Positions 51,491 to 60,728 of a stretch of DNA of 64,000 nt are shown in pieces. Source of the stretch: Syntrophus sp963665935. GTDB taxonomy: Bacteria; Desulfobacterota; Syntrophia; Syntrophales; Syntrophaceae. Both the position numbers and the translations under genes were made by a program. How positions within the stretch are numbered: position 1 is the first letter of the stretch; the number at the start of each line of letters is the position of its first letter. Where the stretch lies: contig OY762510.1 of the NCBI GenBank assembly GCA_963665935.1, positions 558,001 through 622,000 on the forward strand, written 5' to 3'. A model generated the notes under the pieces. The model was not told the origin of the DNA, ran no database searches, and saw nothing but the letters and a program-made list of their open reading frames with translations.

Positions 51491-53296
51491 TCAGGAACCA
51501 TGGGAGAGGACGCCACTGACGGCCGCCTTCAAGGTCATCAGGGTAAAGGGTTTGGTAATCGCCTCCTTAAAACCGTAGTCTCTGAAGGATTGCACAATGG
51601 GATCATTTGAATAACCTGTTGCAATAATGGCCCGTACATCCGGATCAAACTCACGCATTTTCTGAATGGCGATTTTTCCTCCCATGCCTCCCCGAACGGT
51701 CAGATCGAGAATGACCAGATCGAAAGGTTGACCGGCGGCTTTGGCTCCCTCGTACAGAACAACGGCTTCCTCTCCATTTTCGGCGGTAACCACTTCATAG
51801 CCAAGATGGGTCAGGATCTGCCCCATGACCTGCCGAACGGTTTCTTCGTCATCCATCACCAGAATCCTTCCCTGAACACCCTCGGATTCCTGTCCGACGT
51901 CTTTCTGAGAAAGCACTTTTTCTTCAATGGATGCAGGGATGAAAACGGTAAACCGGGTTCCCTTCCCGATCTCTGTCGAATAGGAAATGAGCCCTTCGTG
52001 TTTTTTGATAATGGAATGACAGATGGCGAGTCCCAGCCCCCTTCCCTTGATATCTCCCAGAGACTTGGTCGTGAAATAAGGATCAAATATCCGGGAACGG
52101 TGCTCTTCCGGGATGCCTCGACCCCGGTCCTCCACAGACCATTTTACATAGGCGCCTACCTTGAGCGCTGGATTTTCGTCTTTCGCAATTCGGACATTTT
52201 CCGCGCTGATGGTGATGATGCCACCATCCGGCATGGCTTCCCGGGCGTTCCTCACCAGATGGAGGACGACCTGCTGCATCTGTCCTTCGTCAATCAATGC
52301 AGGCCACAGATTATCGGGAAATTCGAAGGAACACTGGAGATTGGAACCACTCAGGGCAATACTGGCCGACTCCCGCAGGAGACGATCCAACATGTGCACT
52401 TTCTTCAGAGGCCCCCCGCCTTCCGAAAAGGTGATCAGCCTCGAAGTCAGCTCCCGGGCCTGGATACAGGCAGCCTCTGCGCGGCTCAATTCGTTGAAGA
52501 TCTGATCGTCTTTCTTGCCGATCATTTTGACCAGGGTGATGGTCCCCATGATAACAGCCAGGAGATTATTGAAATCATGGGCAATCCCTCCGGCAAGAAT
52601 CCCGATGGATTCCAGCTTGTGGACTCGAGTTAGTTCTTCATCAATCCGCTTGCGGTCGGTAATGTCATGAATGACGGAACAGAGGTGCAACTGTTCATCA
52701 ATATGGATTGGACCGATATAGACTTCCACGTCCCGGATTTGACCATCGGCCAGCCGATGCTGAGAATAAAAGTGGTTGCTCAGAAATGTATTCTCCTGAT
52801 CTCTTGCATAAATCTCATGTACTTCGGTGAGCGTATCGATGTCGGTTACTTGCATCTGCCGCATCATCTCCCGACTGCAGTTATAATACTGGCAGGCCGC
52901 CGGATTCGCATCGACGATCCGACCCGTTTCGGGGTTCGTCAGCAGGATGACGGTATGATTGTTTTCAAAGAGCATTCGATATCGCTCTTCGCTTTCTTTC
53001 CGTGATGCTTCGGCAATCTGATACTTCCGGATCTCCTCGGAAAGAGCCCGGTTGGAATTTTCCAGTTGAACGGTTCGCTCCTGCACCCTCTGCTCAAGAT
53101 GTGTTTTCAGTATTTCCAGTTCGGAATTCTTTTTACGCCATTCATTGAGCATCTCCACATATTTCAAAAAGACGCTTTCATTTTCCTCTTGCGTCAAATA
53201 ATTGTCGTTCTCCAGATGTTTCACCCGGATGGACATGTCCTCAATCTGACGCTGCAGCGCTTGAATCGTTTTATCTTTCGACTCGGTTTCGCTCAT
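51491..53296 (-). CDS. Hybrid sensor histidine kinase (coiled coil-PAS-HisKA-HATPase-REC)
   Basis: This 601-residue soluble sensor has an N-terminal coiled coil (about 1-100) and a PAS domain (about 105-220; ESEERYRMLFENN). HisKA follows with phosphoacceptor His in GGIAHDFNN near 240, then HATPase (NAREAMPDGG near 350, DRGRGIPEEH, GRGLGLAICH). A C-terminal receiver domain (ILVMDDEE near 480, phosphoacceptor Asp in VILDLTV near 530, TKPF near 585) closes it. No membrane segment is seen, so it senses an internal signal. It starts 1 base after the HDOD gene stop, so the two are co-expressed. No separate response regulator with a DNA-binding domain is adjacent. Confidence 0.92.
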   Translation of the reverse strand: MSETESKDKTIQALQRQIEDMSIRVKHLENDNYLTQEENESVFLKYVEMLNEWRKKNSELEILKTHLEQRVQERTVQLENSNRALSEEIRKYQIAEASRKESEERYRMLFENNHTVILLTNPETGRIVDANPAACQYYNCSREMMRQMQVTDIDTLTEVHEIYARDQENTFLSNHFYSQHRLADGQIRDVEVYIGPIHIDEQLHLCSVIHDITDRKRIDEELTRVHKLESIGILAGGIAHDFNNLLAVIMGTITLVKMIGKKDDQIFNELSRAEAACIQARELTSRLITFSEGGGPLKKVHMLDRLLRESASIALSGSNLQCSFEFPDNLWPALIDEGQMQQVVLHLVRNAREAMPDGGIITISAENVRIAKDENPALKVGAYVKWSVEDRGRGIPEEHRSRIFDPYFTTKSLGDIKGRGLGLAICHSIIKKHEGLISYSTEIGKGTRFTVFIPASIEEKVLSQKDVGQESEGVQGRILVMDDEETVRQVMGQILTHLGYEVVTAENGEEAVVLYEGAKAAGQPFDLVILDLTVRGGMGGKIAIQKMREFDPDVRAIIATGYSNDPIVQSFRDYGFKEAITKPFTLMTLKAAVSGVLSHGS

Positions 53297-53297
53297 C

Positions 53298-54170
53298 TCA
53301 AAACCATCCGTCCTCTTTCATCTGTGCAATCTGTGTTTCAACCTCATCCATGATGATCTCCAGTGCCCGTTCTTTGATTTCTAGTCGATTCAGACAAGAC
53401 TCGTAAGTCGGAGCATCCACCTGGCTTGTTTCAGAAAATCCGACCTTGCGCAGTTGACAGGCACAATTGGCAACATAAAGCGTATCGGCCATGAGAAAAG
53501 GGGACGAATCCTCAGCTTCGGGCCGCTCCGCCATTCCGATCACCCGGCTCAGTTCTTCGGGGAAGTTCCAGCTTTCTGCCAGTTTTTTCCCAATATCTTC
53601 ATGGCAATAACCCAGGACATCGATTTCAGCCGAATGGAGATCACTTTCGTTCTTTTTCATATTTGCCAGGATGGAAATAAACTCATCATGCAAAAACTTG
53701 TCTTCTACGATGATACCGATGTCATGAAGAAGACCCGCTGTGTACATTTCCCCGCCGCCTTTTCGAAACTCACGCCGGTAAATAAGTTTACCGCAAAGGG
53801 CGACGCCGACACAATGCTCCCAGAGGGCCGTCCGGGAATAACCGCTCGTATCCAGGCCATTGCTCTGAAAGAGCTCAAAAAACTTCTGATTAATGGTCAA
53901 TTCCACAATGGCGTCAAATCCAACAAAAATAATGGCATCCATGATGCTGGCAATCCCCCGGCGCATCCCGTATAAAGCGGAATTGGCCCGGCGAAGCACA
54001 TTGGCGGAGAGGGGCGGATCGACTTCTATAAGATTTTTCAGCTCCGTAACGCTGGAATCAGGATTATGAATAACTTCAATAAGTTTAACCAGAGTGGTTC
54101 TCAGAGAAGCAATATTCGACTTATTAACAAGCGACAGCAGTTCGTCCAAGGATTTTGGCATAAGCTTCAA
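53298..54170 (-). CDS. HDOD-domain signalling protein
   Basis: A 290-residue single HDOD-domain protein (about residues 15-215) with the degenerate HD motif GLLHDIGIIVED and the N-terminal repeats DPPLSANVLRRANSALYG. HDOD domains lack the phosphohydrolase activity of HD-GYP proteins and usually relay signals by protein contact. It lies one base upstream of the hybrid kinase gene on the same strand, which suggests the pair functions together. The signal and output are unknown. Confidence 0.9.
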   Translation of the reverse strand: MKLMPKSLDELLSLVNKSNIASLRTTLVKLIEVIHNPDSSVTELKNLIEVDPPLSANVLRRANSALYGMRRGIASIMDAIIFVGFDAIVELTINQKFFELFQSNGLDTSGYSRTALWEHCVGVALCGKLIYRREFRKGGGEMYTAGLLHDIGIIVEDKFLHDEFISILANMKKNESDLHSAEIDVLGYCHEDIGKKLAESWNFPEELSRVIGMAERPEAEDSSPFLMADTLYVANCACQLRKVGFSETSQVDAPTYESCLNRLEIKERALEIIMDEVETQIAQMKEDGWF

Positions 54171-54401
54171 ATGCTCCGTTTAGACTTATGGGGAAGGAAT
54201 TGCCTGACCTTTTCAAGCTAATCGAAAGCCCATCGTATTTCAAGGGAAATTGTCCACTATTACCATATTTTTCATCGGGATTTAATCTATTCCCTTTTTA
54301 TTTAAATTTAAACAATTTTCTGCGTATTCACAGCAAGATGGCCCGAAAGATGAAATTTAATCGCAGGAAATGACGGCCTTCAAGTCAAGGAAGGAAATGC
54401 C
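54171..54401. other. Non-coding AT-rich spacer
   Basis: First part of a 650-base gap between the HDOD gene and the cupin gene. It is AT-rich, especially 54240-54330, and may contain the HDOD/kinase operon promoter, but I see no clear elements and no gene. Confidence 0.4.
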
Positions 54402-54412
54402 GGGGGGGGGGG
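54402..54412. repeat. 11-G homopolymer tract
   Basis: Eleven consecutive G residues just past the 3' end of a possible small minus-strand gene. Such runs are prone to slippage; it could be a phase-variable tract or an assembly error. Confidence 0.6.
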
Positions 54413-54422
54413 AAATACCGGT

Positions 54423-54605
54423 TCAAAGGGGAAGCGAAAGTTGCCGCCATCGCGAAAGGCACCGGCGGCAGTGCGGCCGTTCGGCGGAACGAGCCACGCA
54501 GGCCTCAAGATCGATAAAATATCCGTGCCTTTCACACCATCGGTTTTCTCTCCGGGCATTCCCGGTGTCAGGCGTTTCCGGAGTGATTTTTTTTCTTCTC
54601 TTCAT
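54423..54605 (-). CDS. Possible small Cys-rich zinc-ribbon-like protein
   Basis: A 60-residue frame with the pattern CERHGYFIDLEACVARS then PHCRRCLSRWRQLSLPL at its end. The four Cys (C-x11-C, C-x2-C) plus His suggest metal binding, and the pattern looks like a small Cys-rich family I recall from deltaproteobacteria, but I cannot confirm it. The ribosome site is weak and the frame is short, so it may be spurious. The 11-G tract lies just after its stop. Confidence 0.4.
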   Translation of the reverse strand: MKRRKKITPETPDTGNARRENRWCERHGYFIDLEACVARSAERPHCRRCLSRWRQLSLPL

Positions 54606-54766
54606 GACTGAAGCTCACAGAAAATGGTCTTTTTGGTCTTTACGCTTCTAAACCAGGATCAGCTCTCTTGATTGAAGAAGCGAAGTTTATCTACATGATG
54701 CGCCATAAATTCTCAACAACTTGTGTCTTCCTCAGGGGAGATTTTCCGCCGCAGAGGGATACTTTC

Positions 54767-54796
54767 TTGACAGCATCTCTGTAACTGTTGTATATC
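54767..54796 (+). promoter_or_regulatory. Sigma70-like promoter upstream of the cupin gene
   Basis: TTGACA (54767-54772) is followed by a 17-18-base spacer and GTATATC, a reasonable -10 (TATATC at 54791-54796). It lies 25 bases before the cupin gene start and may drive the cupin and the following glycosyltransferase genes. Confidence 0.55.
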
Positions 54797-54820
54797 ACAG
54801 CATTCTATCAGGAGGAAAAT

Positions 54821-55162
54821 ATGATTGTAAGAAACCTGAACGACCCCGAGGTAACTCAAACGACATACCGCGCTCATGGCGGCGGCATCGCCCGCATGAT
54901 CCTGACCAGTTCTTTCATGAAAGGCATTGAATTTCTCGCTTATGCCTTTCTGCCCAAAGGGAATACCCTGGAAGCTCACATCGATCCTGTTGAGGAGATC
55001 TACTTCATTCTGCAGGGTGGGGGCCGAATGCGCGTTGGCAACGATGAAAAGGATGTCAAAGCGGGTGACGCCGTCTGGATCCCGGCGGGAGATATCCACA
55101 GCCTGACCAACAACACGGATGAGGACACCGTGGTCCTGGTCGTCGCCGCTTATCCGCATTGA
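54821..55162 (+). CDS. Cupin-domain protein
   Basis: A 113-residue single-domain cupin starting at ATG 54821 behind a strong AGGAGG. Motif 1 is visible as HIDPVEEIYFILQGGGRMRVG and motif 2 as PAGDIHSLTN; these place the metal-binding His/Glu. Small cupins act as sugar isomerases, epimerases or binding proteins; the substrate here cannot be told. It precedes the glycosyltransferase gene by 44 bases. Confidence 0.85.
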   Translation: MIVRNLNDPEVTQTTYRAHGGGIARMILTSSFMKGIEFLAYAFLPKGNTLEAHIDPVEEIYFILQGGGRMRVGNDEKDVKAGDAVWIPAGDIHSLTNNTDEDTVVLVVAAYPH

Positions 55163-55206
55163 GTGTCACAGCAACCCGGTGATCCTCCACCTGAACAAAT
55201 GAGCTC

Positions 55207-56145
55207 ATGAAACCTTTCGCTCGTCCTGACATAAGCATCGTCATTCCGGCCCATAACGAGGCTGCCAGTATCGGCGATATCGTTCAACGTTCCGGGAGCG
55301 TTATGGAGGCCTGCAAACTATCCCATGAAATTCTCGTGATTGACGACGGCTCGGAGGACGACACTGCAAAAATCGCCGGGGCCTGCGGTGCAAGGGTCAT
55401 CCGTCACCCTTATGCAATTGGAAACGGCGCCGCCATCAAGACGGGCATCCGAAATACCCGAGGAGACATCCTGGTCATGCTCGACGGTGACGGCCAGCAC
55501 GCCCCGGAAGATATCCCGCACCTGTTGAAAAGGATGACTGCTTACGATATGGCGGTTGGCGCCCGGAATCGTTATTCAGACACTCCCCTGCACCGGGATT
55601 TCGCCAATGCCATTTACAACAGGTTCGCTTCTTATGTCTGCAAAAGGAAAATCGACGATCTCACCTCGGGCTTCCGCGCGATCAAAGCGGCCATCGCCCG
55701 CGAATTCGTCTCCCTGCTGCCCAACACCTTTTCCTATCCGACGACGCTGACCCTGGCGGTTGTCCGTTCCGGTTACAGTCTGGCTTATGTTCCTATCGCC
55801 ACAGCTCGCCGCATCGGCAAAAGCAAAATCCGCCTCTTTCGGGATGGCACCCGTTTTTTTCTGATCCTTTTAAAGATTGCCACCCTATTCTCTCCCATGC
55901 GGGTATTTCTTCCGGTCAGCTTCTTCATGCTCGCAACGGGACTGGGATATGGTCTTTTCCGGATTTTTACCATGGACGGCCGCTACGGTCCCACTTCCGC
56001 CATGCTCATGACCATGTCCGTAGTCGTATTCATGGTGGGGCTGGTGTCGGAACAGGTGGCCCAACTCCGTTACGAACGAACGGAACATCAGCGATCCGCA
56101 CCACAGACTCAGAAAACGGTAAAGGAACAAACGAATGAACCCTGA
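55207..56145 (+). CDS. GT2-family glycosyltransferase with C-terminal membrane helices
   Basis: A 312-residue family 2 glycosyltransferase. The catalytic domain (about 1-230) shows the N-terminal SIVIPAHNEAASIGDI, the DDGSEDDT and LDGDGQHAPED (DxD-like) motifs. Two C-terminal hydrophobic segments (FLPVSFFMLATGLGYGLF and SAMLMTMSVVVFMVGLV) follow. This is the dolichyl-phosphate-mannose-synthase-like type that uses a lipid carrier at the inner membrane. It overlaps the next gene by 11 bases. Confidence 0.88.
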   Translation: MKPFARPDISIVIPAHNEAASIGDIVQRSGSVMEACKLSHEILVIDDGSEDDTAKIAGACGARVIRHPYAIGNGAAIKTGIRNTRGDILVMLDGDGQHAPEDIPHLLKRMTAYDMAVGARNRYSDTPLHRDFANAIYNRFASYVCKRKIDDLTSGFRAIKAAIAREFVSLLPNTFSYPTTLTLAVVRSGYSLAYVPIATARRIGKSKIRLFRDGTRFFLILLKIATLFSPMRVFLPVSFFMLATGLGYGLFRIFTMDGRYGPTSAMLMTMSVVVFMVGLVSEQVAQLRYERTEHQRSAPQTQKTVKEQTNEP

Positions 56146-56557
56146 AGAATCCTCCTCTTCCCTGGTTGAAACCATTACTTTCGGACTGGAACCCCTTGCC
56201 CTGATTATTCGGGCAGGTTATGATGAACCAGGTATCCGGTTTTTCACACCTCCTACCTTTTCCCAGCAGGTGGCCTGCATGCAACACCCTCCCGGTCATA
56301 AAATTGCGCCCCATGTCCACAATTTCCTGTTTCGACAGGTCATGTACACCCAGGAGGTCCTGATTATCCGGCGCGGCAGATTGAAGGTGAATCTCTTTTC
56401 CTCTGAAAAGGATTTCATCACATCCCGGACCCTGGAAAGCGGAGACCTCATTCTGTTGTGCGGCGGCGGGCATTCCTTTGAAATGCTGGAGGAGACCTCG
56501 ATGATCGAGGTGAAGCAAGGGCCCTATGCCGGAGAGGAGGATAAGACACGCTTTTGA
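56135..56557 (+). CDS. Cupin-like protein, second in the polysaccharide region
   Basis: A 140-residue cupin-like protein with motif 1 around APHVHNFLFRQVMYTQEVLI and motif 2 around ESGDLILLCGGGHSFEM. It overlaps the glycosyltransferase stop by 11 bases, so it is translationally coupled. Its partner could be the aminotransferase encoded next (17 bases later), as cupin/WbmP-type or sugar-modifying enzymes accompany DegT enzymes. No function is certain. Confidence 0.75.
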   Translation: MNPEESSSSLVETITFGLEPLALIIRAGYDEPGIRFFTPPTFSQQVACMQHPPGHKIAPHVHNFLFRQVMYTQEVLIIRRGRLKVNLFSSEKDFITSRTLESGDLILLCGGGHSFEMLEETSMIEVKQGPYAGEEDKTRF

Positions 56558-56574
56558 GCCAGGGAGAAAGCAGA

Positions 56575-57732
56575 ATGATCCCAGTTAACGAACCCTTAAT
56601 CGGAGCAAAAGAGGAGGAATACGTCCGGGAATGTCTCCGCACGGGATGGATTTCCTCCGCCGGCCGTTTTCTTGAAGCATTTGAAGGGCAATGGGCTTCC
56701 TATTGCGGACAGAAATTTGGAATTGCCGTCAGCAACGGCACGGCAGCCCTGCAGGTCGCCCTGGGCTGCATCGGCCTGGAACCGGGGGATCGGGTTATTA
56801 TCCCCACCTTTACGATTATTTCCTGTGCCCTTGCCGTGATATACAATGGCGGGATTCCGGTTCTGGCGGATAGTGATCCGAAAACCTGGTGTCTGTCCCC
56901 GGAAGGGGTAAAAGAAGCCGTGGAGCGGGAAGTTCAAAGAGGATACGCCCACCGGCTGAAGGCCATTATGCCGGTTCATATTTACGGACATCCTGTGGAC
57001 ATGGACCCTATTCAGGAACTGGCGGCAACGCATTCTCTCATAGTTGTTGAAGATGCCGCCGAGGCACATGGTGCGGAATATCTCGCTGGTCACACCAGCA
57101 GCAGTCCGGCATGGAAGCGGTGTGGTGGACTGGGCGACATGGGTGTGTTCAGTTTTTATGCAAACAAGGCGATCACAACCGGCGAGGGGGGCATGGTGAT
57201 TACCAGCAACGCAACTTTCGCCGAAAAGGCCCGCAGTCTGCGCAACCTCTGTTTTCGCCCGGAGCAGCGGTTCCTGCATACCGAAGCAGGGCATAATTTC
57301 CGCATGACAAACCTCCAGGCCGCCATAGGTTTGGCTCAACTGGAACGGATAGATGCCATCCTGGAGAAAAAGAAAGCCATCGGCAAAGCTTATTGCGAGC
57401 GTTTGAAAAACCTTCCCAACTTGCAGCTTCCTGTAGAAGAGCCTTGGGCAAAATCAATTTACTGGATGTTTGGCATCGTACTCACAGAAGATACAAGCAT
57501 GAACGCCTCTCAAATGGCACAGCGATTGCGAGACCGAGGCATTGATACTCGACCGTTCTTCCTCGGTATGCACGAACAACCCGTTTTTCAGCAGATGGGT
57601 CTTTTCCGTGACGAAAAATATCCCGTGGCGGAACGGTTGGCCCGTCGGGGACTGTACCTGCCATCGGGATTGACGCTAACAGAATCCCAGATTGACGAGG
57701 TAACAGAAGCGGTAAAAGATATTTTGAGTTGA
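56575..57732 (+). CDS. DegT/DnrJ/EryC1-family aminotransferase
   Basis: This 385-residue PLP enzyme is the type that aminates UDP- or dTDP-keto sugars (perosamine-synthase-like). The start ATG 56575 follows GGAG by 8 bases; a TTG 21 bases upstream overlaps the previous gene. The cofactor Lys is in FYANKAITTGEGGM near residue 198, SNGTAALQVAL near 57 binds PLP, and VEDAAEAHGA near 157 holds the Asp. It probably makes an amino sugar for the O-antigen. It could also be the transaminase missing for the GnnA-like protein at 38536, but it is far away. Confidence 0.9.
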   Translation: MIPVNEPLIGAKEEEYVRECLRTGWISSAGRFLEAFEGQWASYCGQKFGIAVSNGTAALQVALGCIGLEPGDRVIIPTFTIISCALAVIYNGGIPVLADSDPKTWCLSPEGVKEAVEREVQRGYAHRLKAIMPVHIYGHPVDMDPIQELAATHSLIVVEDAAEAHGAEYLAGHTSSSPAWKRCGGLGDMGVFSFYANKAITTGEGGMVITSNATFAEKARSLRNLCFRPEQRFLHTEAGHNFRMTNLQAAIGLAQLERIDAILEKKKAIGKAYCERLKNLPNLQLPVEEPWAKSIYWMFGIVLTEDTSMNASQMAQRLRDRGIDTRPFFLGMHEQPVFQQMGLFRDEKYPVAERLARRGLYLPSGLTLTESQIDEVTEAVKDILS

Positions 57733-57797
57733 GAATCTGCGCCAACCGATACAAAAGACCCGCCGGATAATATTTTTTTATTTCTTCCAATTTTGTC

Positions 57798-58571
57798 ATG
57801 GACAACATGCCTTTTCAGAAAGAATACGCAGAAGCTTATGATTTCCTGTATCAGGACAAGGATTATCAGTCCGAGTGCGATCTTATAGAAGAGATCTTCA
57901 GAACATTCGCCTCCGGCAAGATCCGCACAATTCTCGATCTAGGCTGCGGCACGGGCAGTCATGCAATCCCCCTGGCCCAACGGGGATACCGGGTCACGGG
58001 TGTGGATCTCGCTGAAGACATGCTGCAACAAGCCCGGATCAAGGCACATTCCCTGCCGACAGGACAAGTCACATTTCTGCGGGAAGATATGCGTCGATTA
58101 TCGCTTCCGGATCAATTTGACGCCGTTTTGATGATGTTTGCCGTGCTGGGTTATTCGACGACCAATGAGGATGTTCTGACTGCCTTGAACTCGGTCAGCC
58201 GTCATCTCAATCCCGGGGGGCTTTTCATCTGTGACGTCTGGTATGGACCGGCCGTCTTGAAACAGAGACCAGAGGCCAAGGAAAAGACGATCCGGACAGG
58301 GAAGCACGAGATCATTCGCAATACGTCGGGGATGCTGGATACATTTCGGCATCTCTGCGAAGTTCGTTATCACCTGCGGCGTTTCCAAAATGGGCAAGTC
58401 CTTCAGGAGACAGAAGAAAAACACATCATGCGCTACTTCTTCCCCCAAGAACTGGCCTTTTTCATGCATCAAGCAGCATTGGAGCAGATCCATATCAGCG
58501 CGATCGAGAACTTATCCCGGCCGCCGACAGAAGAAACCTGGAACGTCCTTATCGCAGCAAGAAAATTATGA
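57798..58571 (+). CDS. Class I SAM-dependent methyltransferase
   Basis: A 257-residue methyltransferase with the SAM motif ILDLGCGTGSHAI near residue 46, motif post-I GVDLAEDML near 70 and the later LNPGGLFICDVWYG near 140. It lies between the aminotransferase and the Wzm gene, so it probably methylates a sugar or a carrier-bound glycan. The ATG at 57798 has a weak ribosome site; an in-frame ATG nine bases later is possible. Confidence 0.85.
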   Translation: MDNMPFQKEYAEAYDFLYQDKDYQSECDLIEEIFRTFASGKIRTILDLGCGTGSHAIPLAQRGYRVTGVDLAEDMLQQARIKAHSLPTGQVTFLREDMRRLSLPDQFDAVLMMFAVLGYSTTNEDVLTALNSVSRHLNPGGLFICDVWYGPAVLKQRPEAKEKTIRTGKHEIIRNTSGMLDTFRHLCEVRYHLRRFQNGQVLQETEEKHIMRYFFPQELAFFMHQAALEQIHISAIENLSRPPTEETWNVLIAARKL

Positions 58572-58600
58572 CGGCCCGTGGACAAGTAATTTAATAAAGC

Positions 58601-59422
58601 ATGAGTAAAATTATTATTGAAGCAGGCCGCACAGAGAAAAATTATTGGGCTGATCTCTGGCATTACCGGGAGCTCTTTCTGGTTCTGGCATGGCGTGACG
58701 TCTCCGTCCGCTACAAGCAGACCATCATCGGGATTCTCTGGGCAATCCTGAGACCTTTACTCACGATGATGGTCTTTACGATCATCTTCGGTCGAATCGC
58801 CAGGCTTCCCAGCGACGGCAATGCACCTTACGCCGTGATGGTCTTTGCTGCCATGCTTCCCTGGTCGCTCTTCTCGAATTCCCTGACAGATGCGGCAAAC
58901 AGCATCATCAGCAACACAAACCTGATCAGCAAGGTGTATTTTCCCAGACTGATTATTCCCGCAGCAACCCTGATAACCTCTTTCATAGATTTCCTCATCA
59001 GTTTTGTCATTTTGATTGCGATCATGATCTATTATCAATTTGTTCCCGACTGGCGCATCCTGTTGTTGCCGTTCTTCATCATTCTGGCCTTGCTGGCAAG
59101 CCTGGGATCCGGTCTCTGGATTACGGCGTTAAACGTGAAGTACCGCGATTTTCGCTATGTCATTCCTTTCATGGTCCAATTCGGTCTTTACGTGTCTCCT
59201 GTGGGTTTCAGCAGCAAGGTCGTTCCGAAACAATGGCGGTTGCTGTACAGCCTCAATCCCCTTGTCGGAGTGATTGATGGTTTCCGTTGGTGCATCCTGG
59301 GCGGTAACAGCCCTATTTACGTACCCGGCTTAATGCTGGGCCTCGCGGTAATTGCCTTCTTCCTCTGGCTTGGCCTTTCTTACTTTCGCAAGACAGAAAA
59401 AACTTTTTCCGACCTGATTTAA
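58601..59422 (+). CDS. wzm: Wzm-type ABC-2 permease for O-antigen export
   Basis: A 273-residue permease with six membrane segments (near 30-55, 65-90, 115-140, 150-180, 190-210, 240-262). Family motifs include LAWRDVSVRYKQTIIGILW near the N-terminus. It is one base away from the ATPase gene. Wzm/Wzt transporters flip O-antigen or other surface polysaccharide to the outside of the inner membrane. Confidence 0.9.
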   Translation: MSKIIIEAGRTEKNYWADLWHYRELFLVLAWRDVSVRYKQTIIGILWAILRPLLTMMVFTIIFGRIARLPSDGNAPYAVMVFAAMLPWSLFSNSLTDAANSIISNTNLISKVYFPRLIIPAATLITSFIDFLISFVILIAIMIYYQFVPDWRILLLPFFIILALLASLGSGLWITALNVKYRDFRYVIPFMVQFGLYVSPVGFSSKVVPKQWRLLYSLNPLVGVIDGFRWCILGGNSPIYVPGLMLGLAVIAFFLWLGLSYFRKTEKTFSDLI

Positions 59423-59423
59423 T

Positions 59424-60728
59424 ATGTCCGACATAATCATTAAAGCCGAAAATATCGGTAAAAAATATATCATTGGGCATCAGGCTGAATCCAATCGCTA
59501 TGTGGCTTTGCGCGACGTGCTGATGCAGAATGCACGAACCTTCTGGAACAAGGCTAAAGATCTGGCAAAGGGAAATCCCATCATCCAGGGCGATACCCTG
59601 GAAGAAGTATGGGCCCTCAGGGAGGTGAATTTTGAGATCCGGCGCGGAGAAGCAGTGGGCATCATCGGCCGTAACGGAGCAGGCAAAAGCACCCTGCTGA
59701 AGATACTGAGCCGCATAACCGAACCTTCGACCGGACGGGTTACCGTTAACGGCCGGGTAGCCAGCCTGCTGGAAGTGGGAACAGGCTTTCATCCGGAGCT
59801 CTCCGGCAGGGAGAATATTTATCTGAATGGTGCTATCCTGGGGATGACCCGGCAAGAGATAAAGCGGAAGTTCGACGAGATCGTAGCCTTTGCCGAGGTG
59901 GAAAAATACCTGGATACACCGGTAAAGCGTTACTCCAGCGGGATGTACGTTCGCCTGGCTTTCGCCGTCGCCGCCCACCTGGAACCGGAGATACTCTTAG
60001 TGGATGAAGTTCTGGCAGTGGGTGATCTGTCTTTTCAGAAGAAATGCCTTGGGAAAATGGAAGATGTGGCAAAAGGGGGCCGAACCGTATTGTTTGTGAG
60101 TCATAACATGGGGGCAATCCAGATGCTTTGCCAAAAGTCCATGCTTCTTAAGAACGGCAAACTCGTTATGATTCGAGATTCCGGAGACGCTATTGCTCAA
60201 TATCTTTCCGATAGCCGGAAGGATCAGGAAGGACAGATAAAACTGGCTCCGACTGGATCGGATGCATTTTTTACGGCAATCTCCATTCGGAATTCGTCAG
60301 GAGAGATCTGCAGCGAGATCGACGTCTCTCTGTCCTTGACGATTTCATTTGAATATAAGATCCTTCGTCCTATTCAAGGTTTAGAGGTTTCATTTTCCTT
60401 GTTCAATCAATACGGTTCCAAGATTTTCTACTGTCCCCAATCCAGTTCAATCCATCAGCATGAAAATGAATATCCCCCCGGGGAATATGTCGGTTCCGTT
60501 GCAATCCCCGGAAATTTTCTAGCACCGGGAAACTACACGATCAGTGCTGGAATACATCAACCTAATATTCAATTATTTGATGGAAGGCAACATATCATCG
60601 GATTTCAGATTGTTGAGTGCGGATCTCAGCATTATGCCTTTGGGGGACAAGACATAGGATCTGTGCTTGTTGATTTTCCATGGATGGTTCGTTGCCTGCC
60701 TGACGGTGAGAATGTATCGTTTAACTGA
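59424..60728 (+). CDS. wzt: Wzt-type ABC ATPase with C-terminal glycan-binding domain
   Basis: A 434-residue protein: an ABC ATPase domain (about 1-245) with Walker A GIIGRNGAGKSTLL near 78, signature YSSGMYVRLAFA near 171 and Walker B ILLVDEVLAVGD near 190. A beta-rich C-terminal domain (about 270-430) of the Wzt_C type follows. That domain recognises a modified, finished glycan end in known exporters, so the methyltransferase upstream may make the end signal. Its last 17 bases overlap the next gene. Confidence 0.92.
   Translation: MSDIIIKAENIGKKYIIGHQAESNRYVALRDVLMQNARTFWNKAKDLAKGNPIIQGDTLEEVWALREVNFEIRRGEAVGIIGRNGAGKSTLLKILSRITEPSTGRVTVNGRVASLLEVGTGFHPELSGRENIYLNGAILGMTRQEIKRKFDEIVAFAEVEKYLDTPVKRYSSGMYVRLAFAVAAHLEPEILLVDEVLAVGDLSFQKKCLGKMEDVAKGGRTVLFVSHNMGAIQMLCQKSMLLKNGKLVMIRDSGDAIAQYLSDSRKDQEGQIKLAPTGSDAFFTAISIRNSSGEICSEIDVSLSLTISFEYKILRPIQGLEVSFSLFNQYGSKIFYCPQSSSIHQHENEYPPGEYVGSVAIPGNFLAPGNYTISAGIHQPNIQLFDGRQHIIGFQIVECGSQHYAFGGQDIGSVLVDFPWMVRCLPDGENVSFN

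Noticed and set aside
54370..54651. 93-codon plus-strand frame in the 54171-54820 gap
   Set aside because: It begins in the G tract, has no recognisable domain and is opposite the more plausible Cys-rich minus-strand frame.
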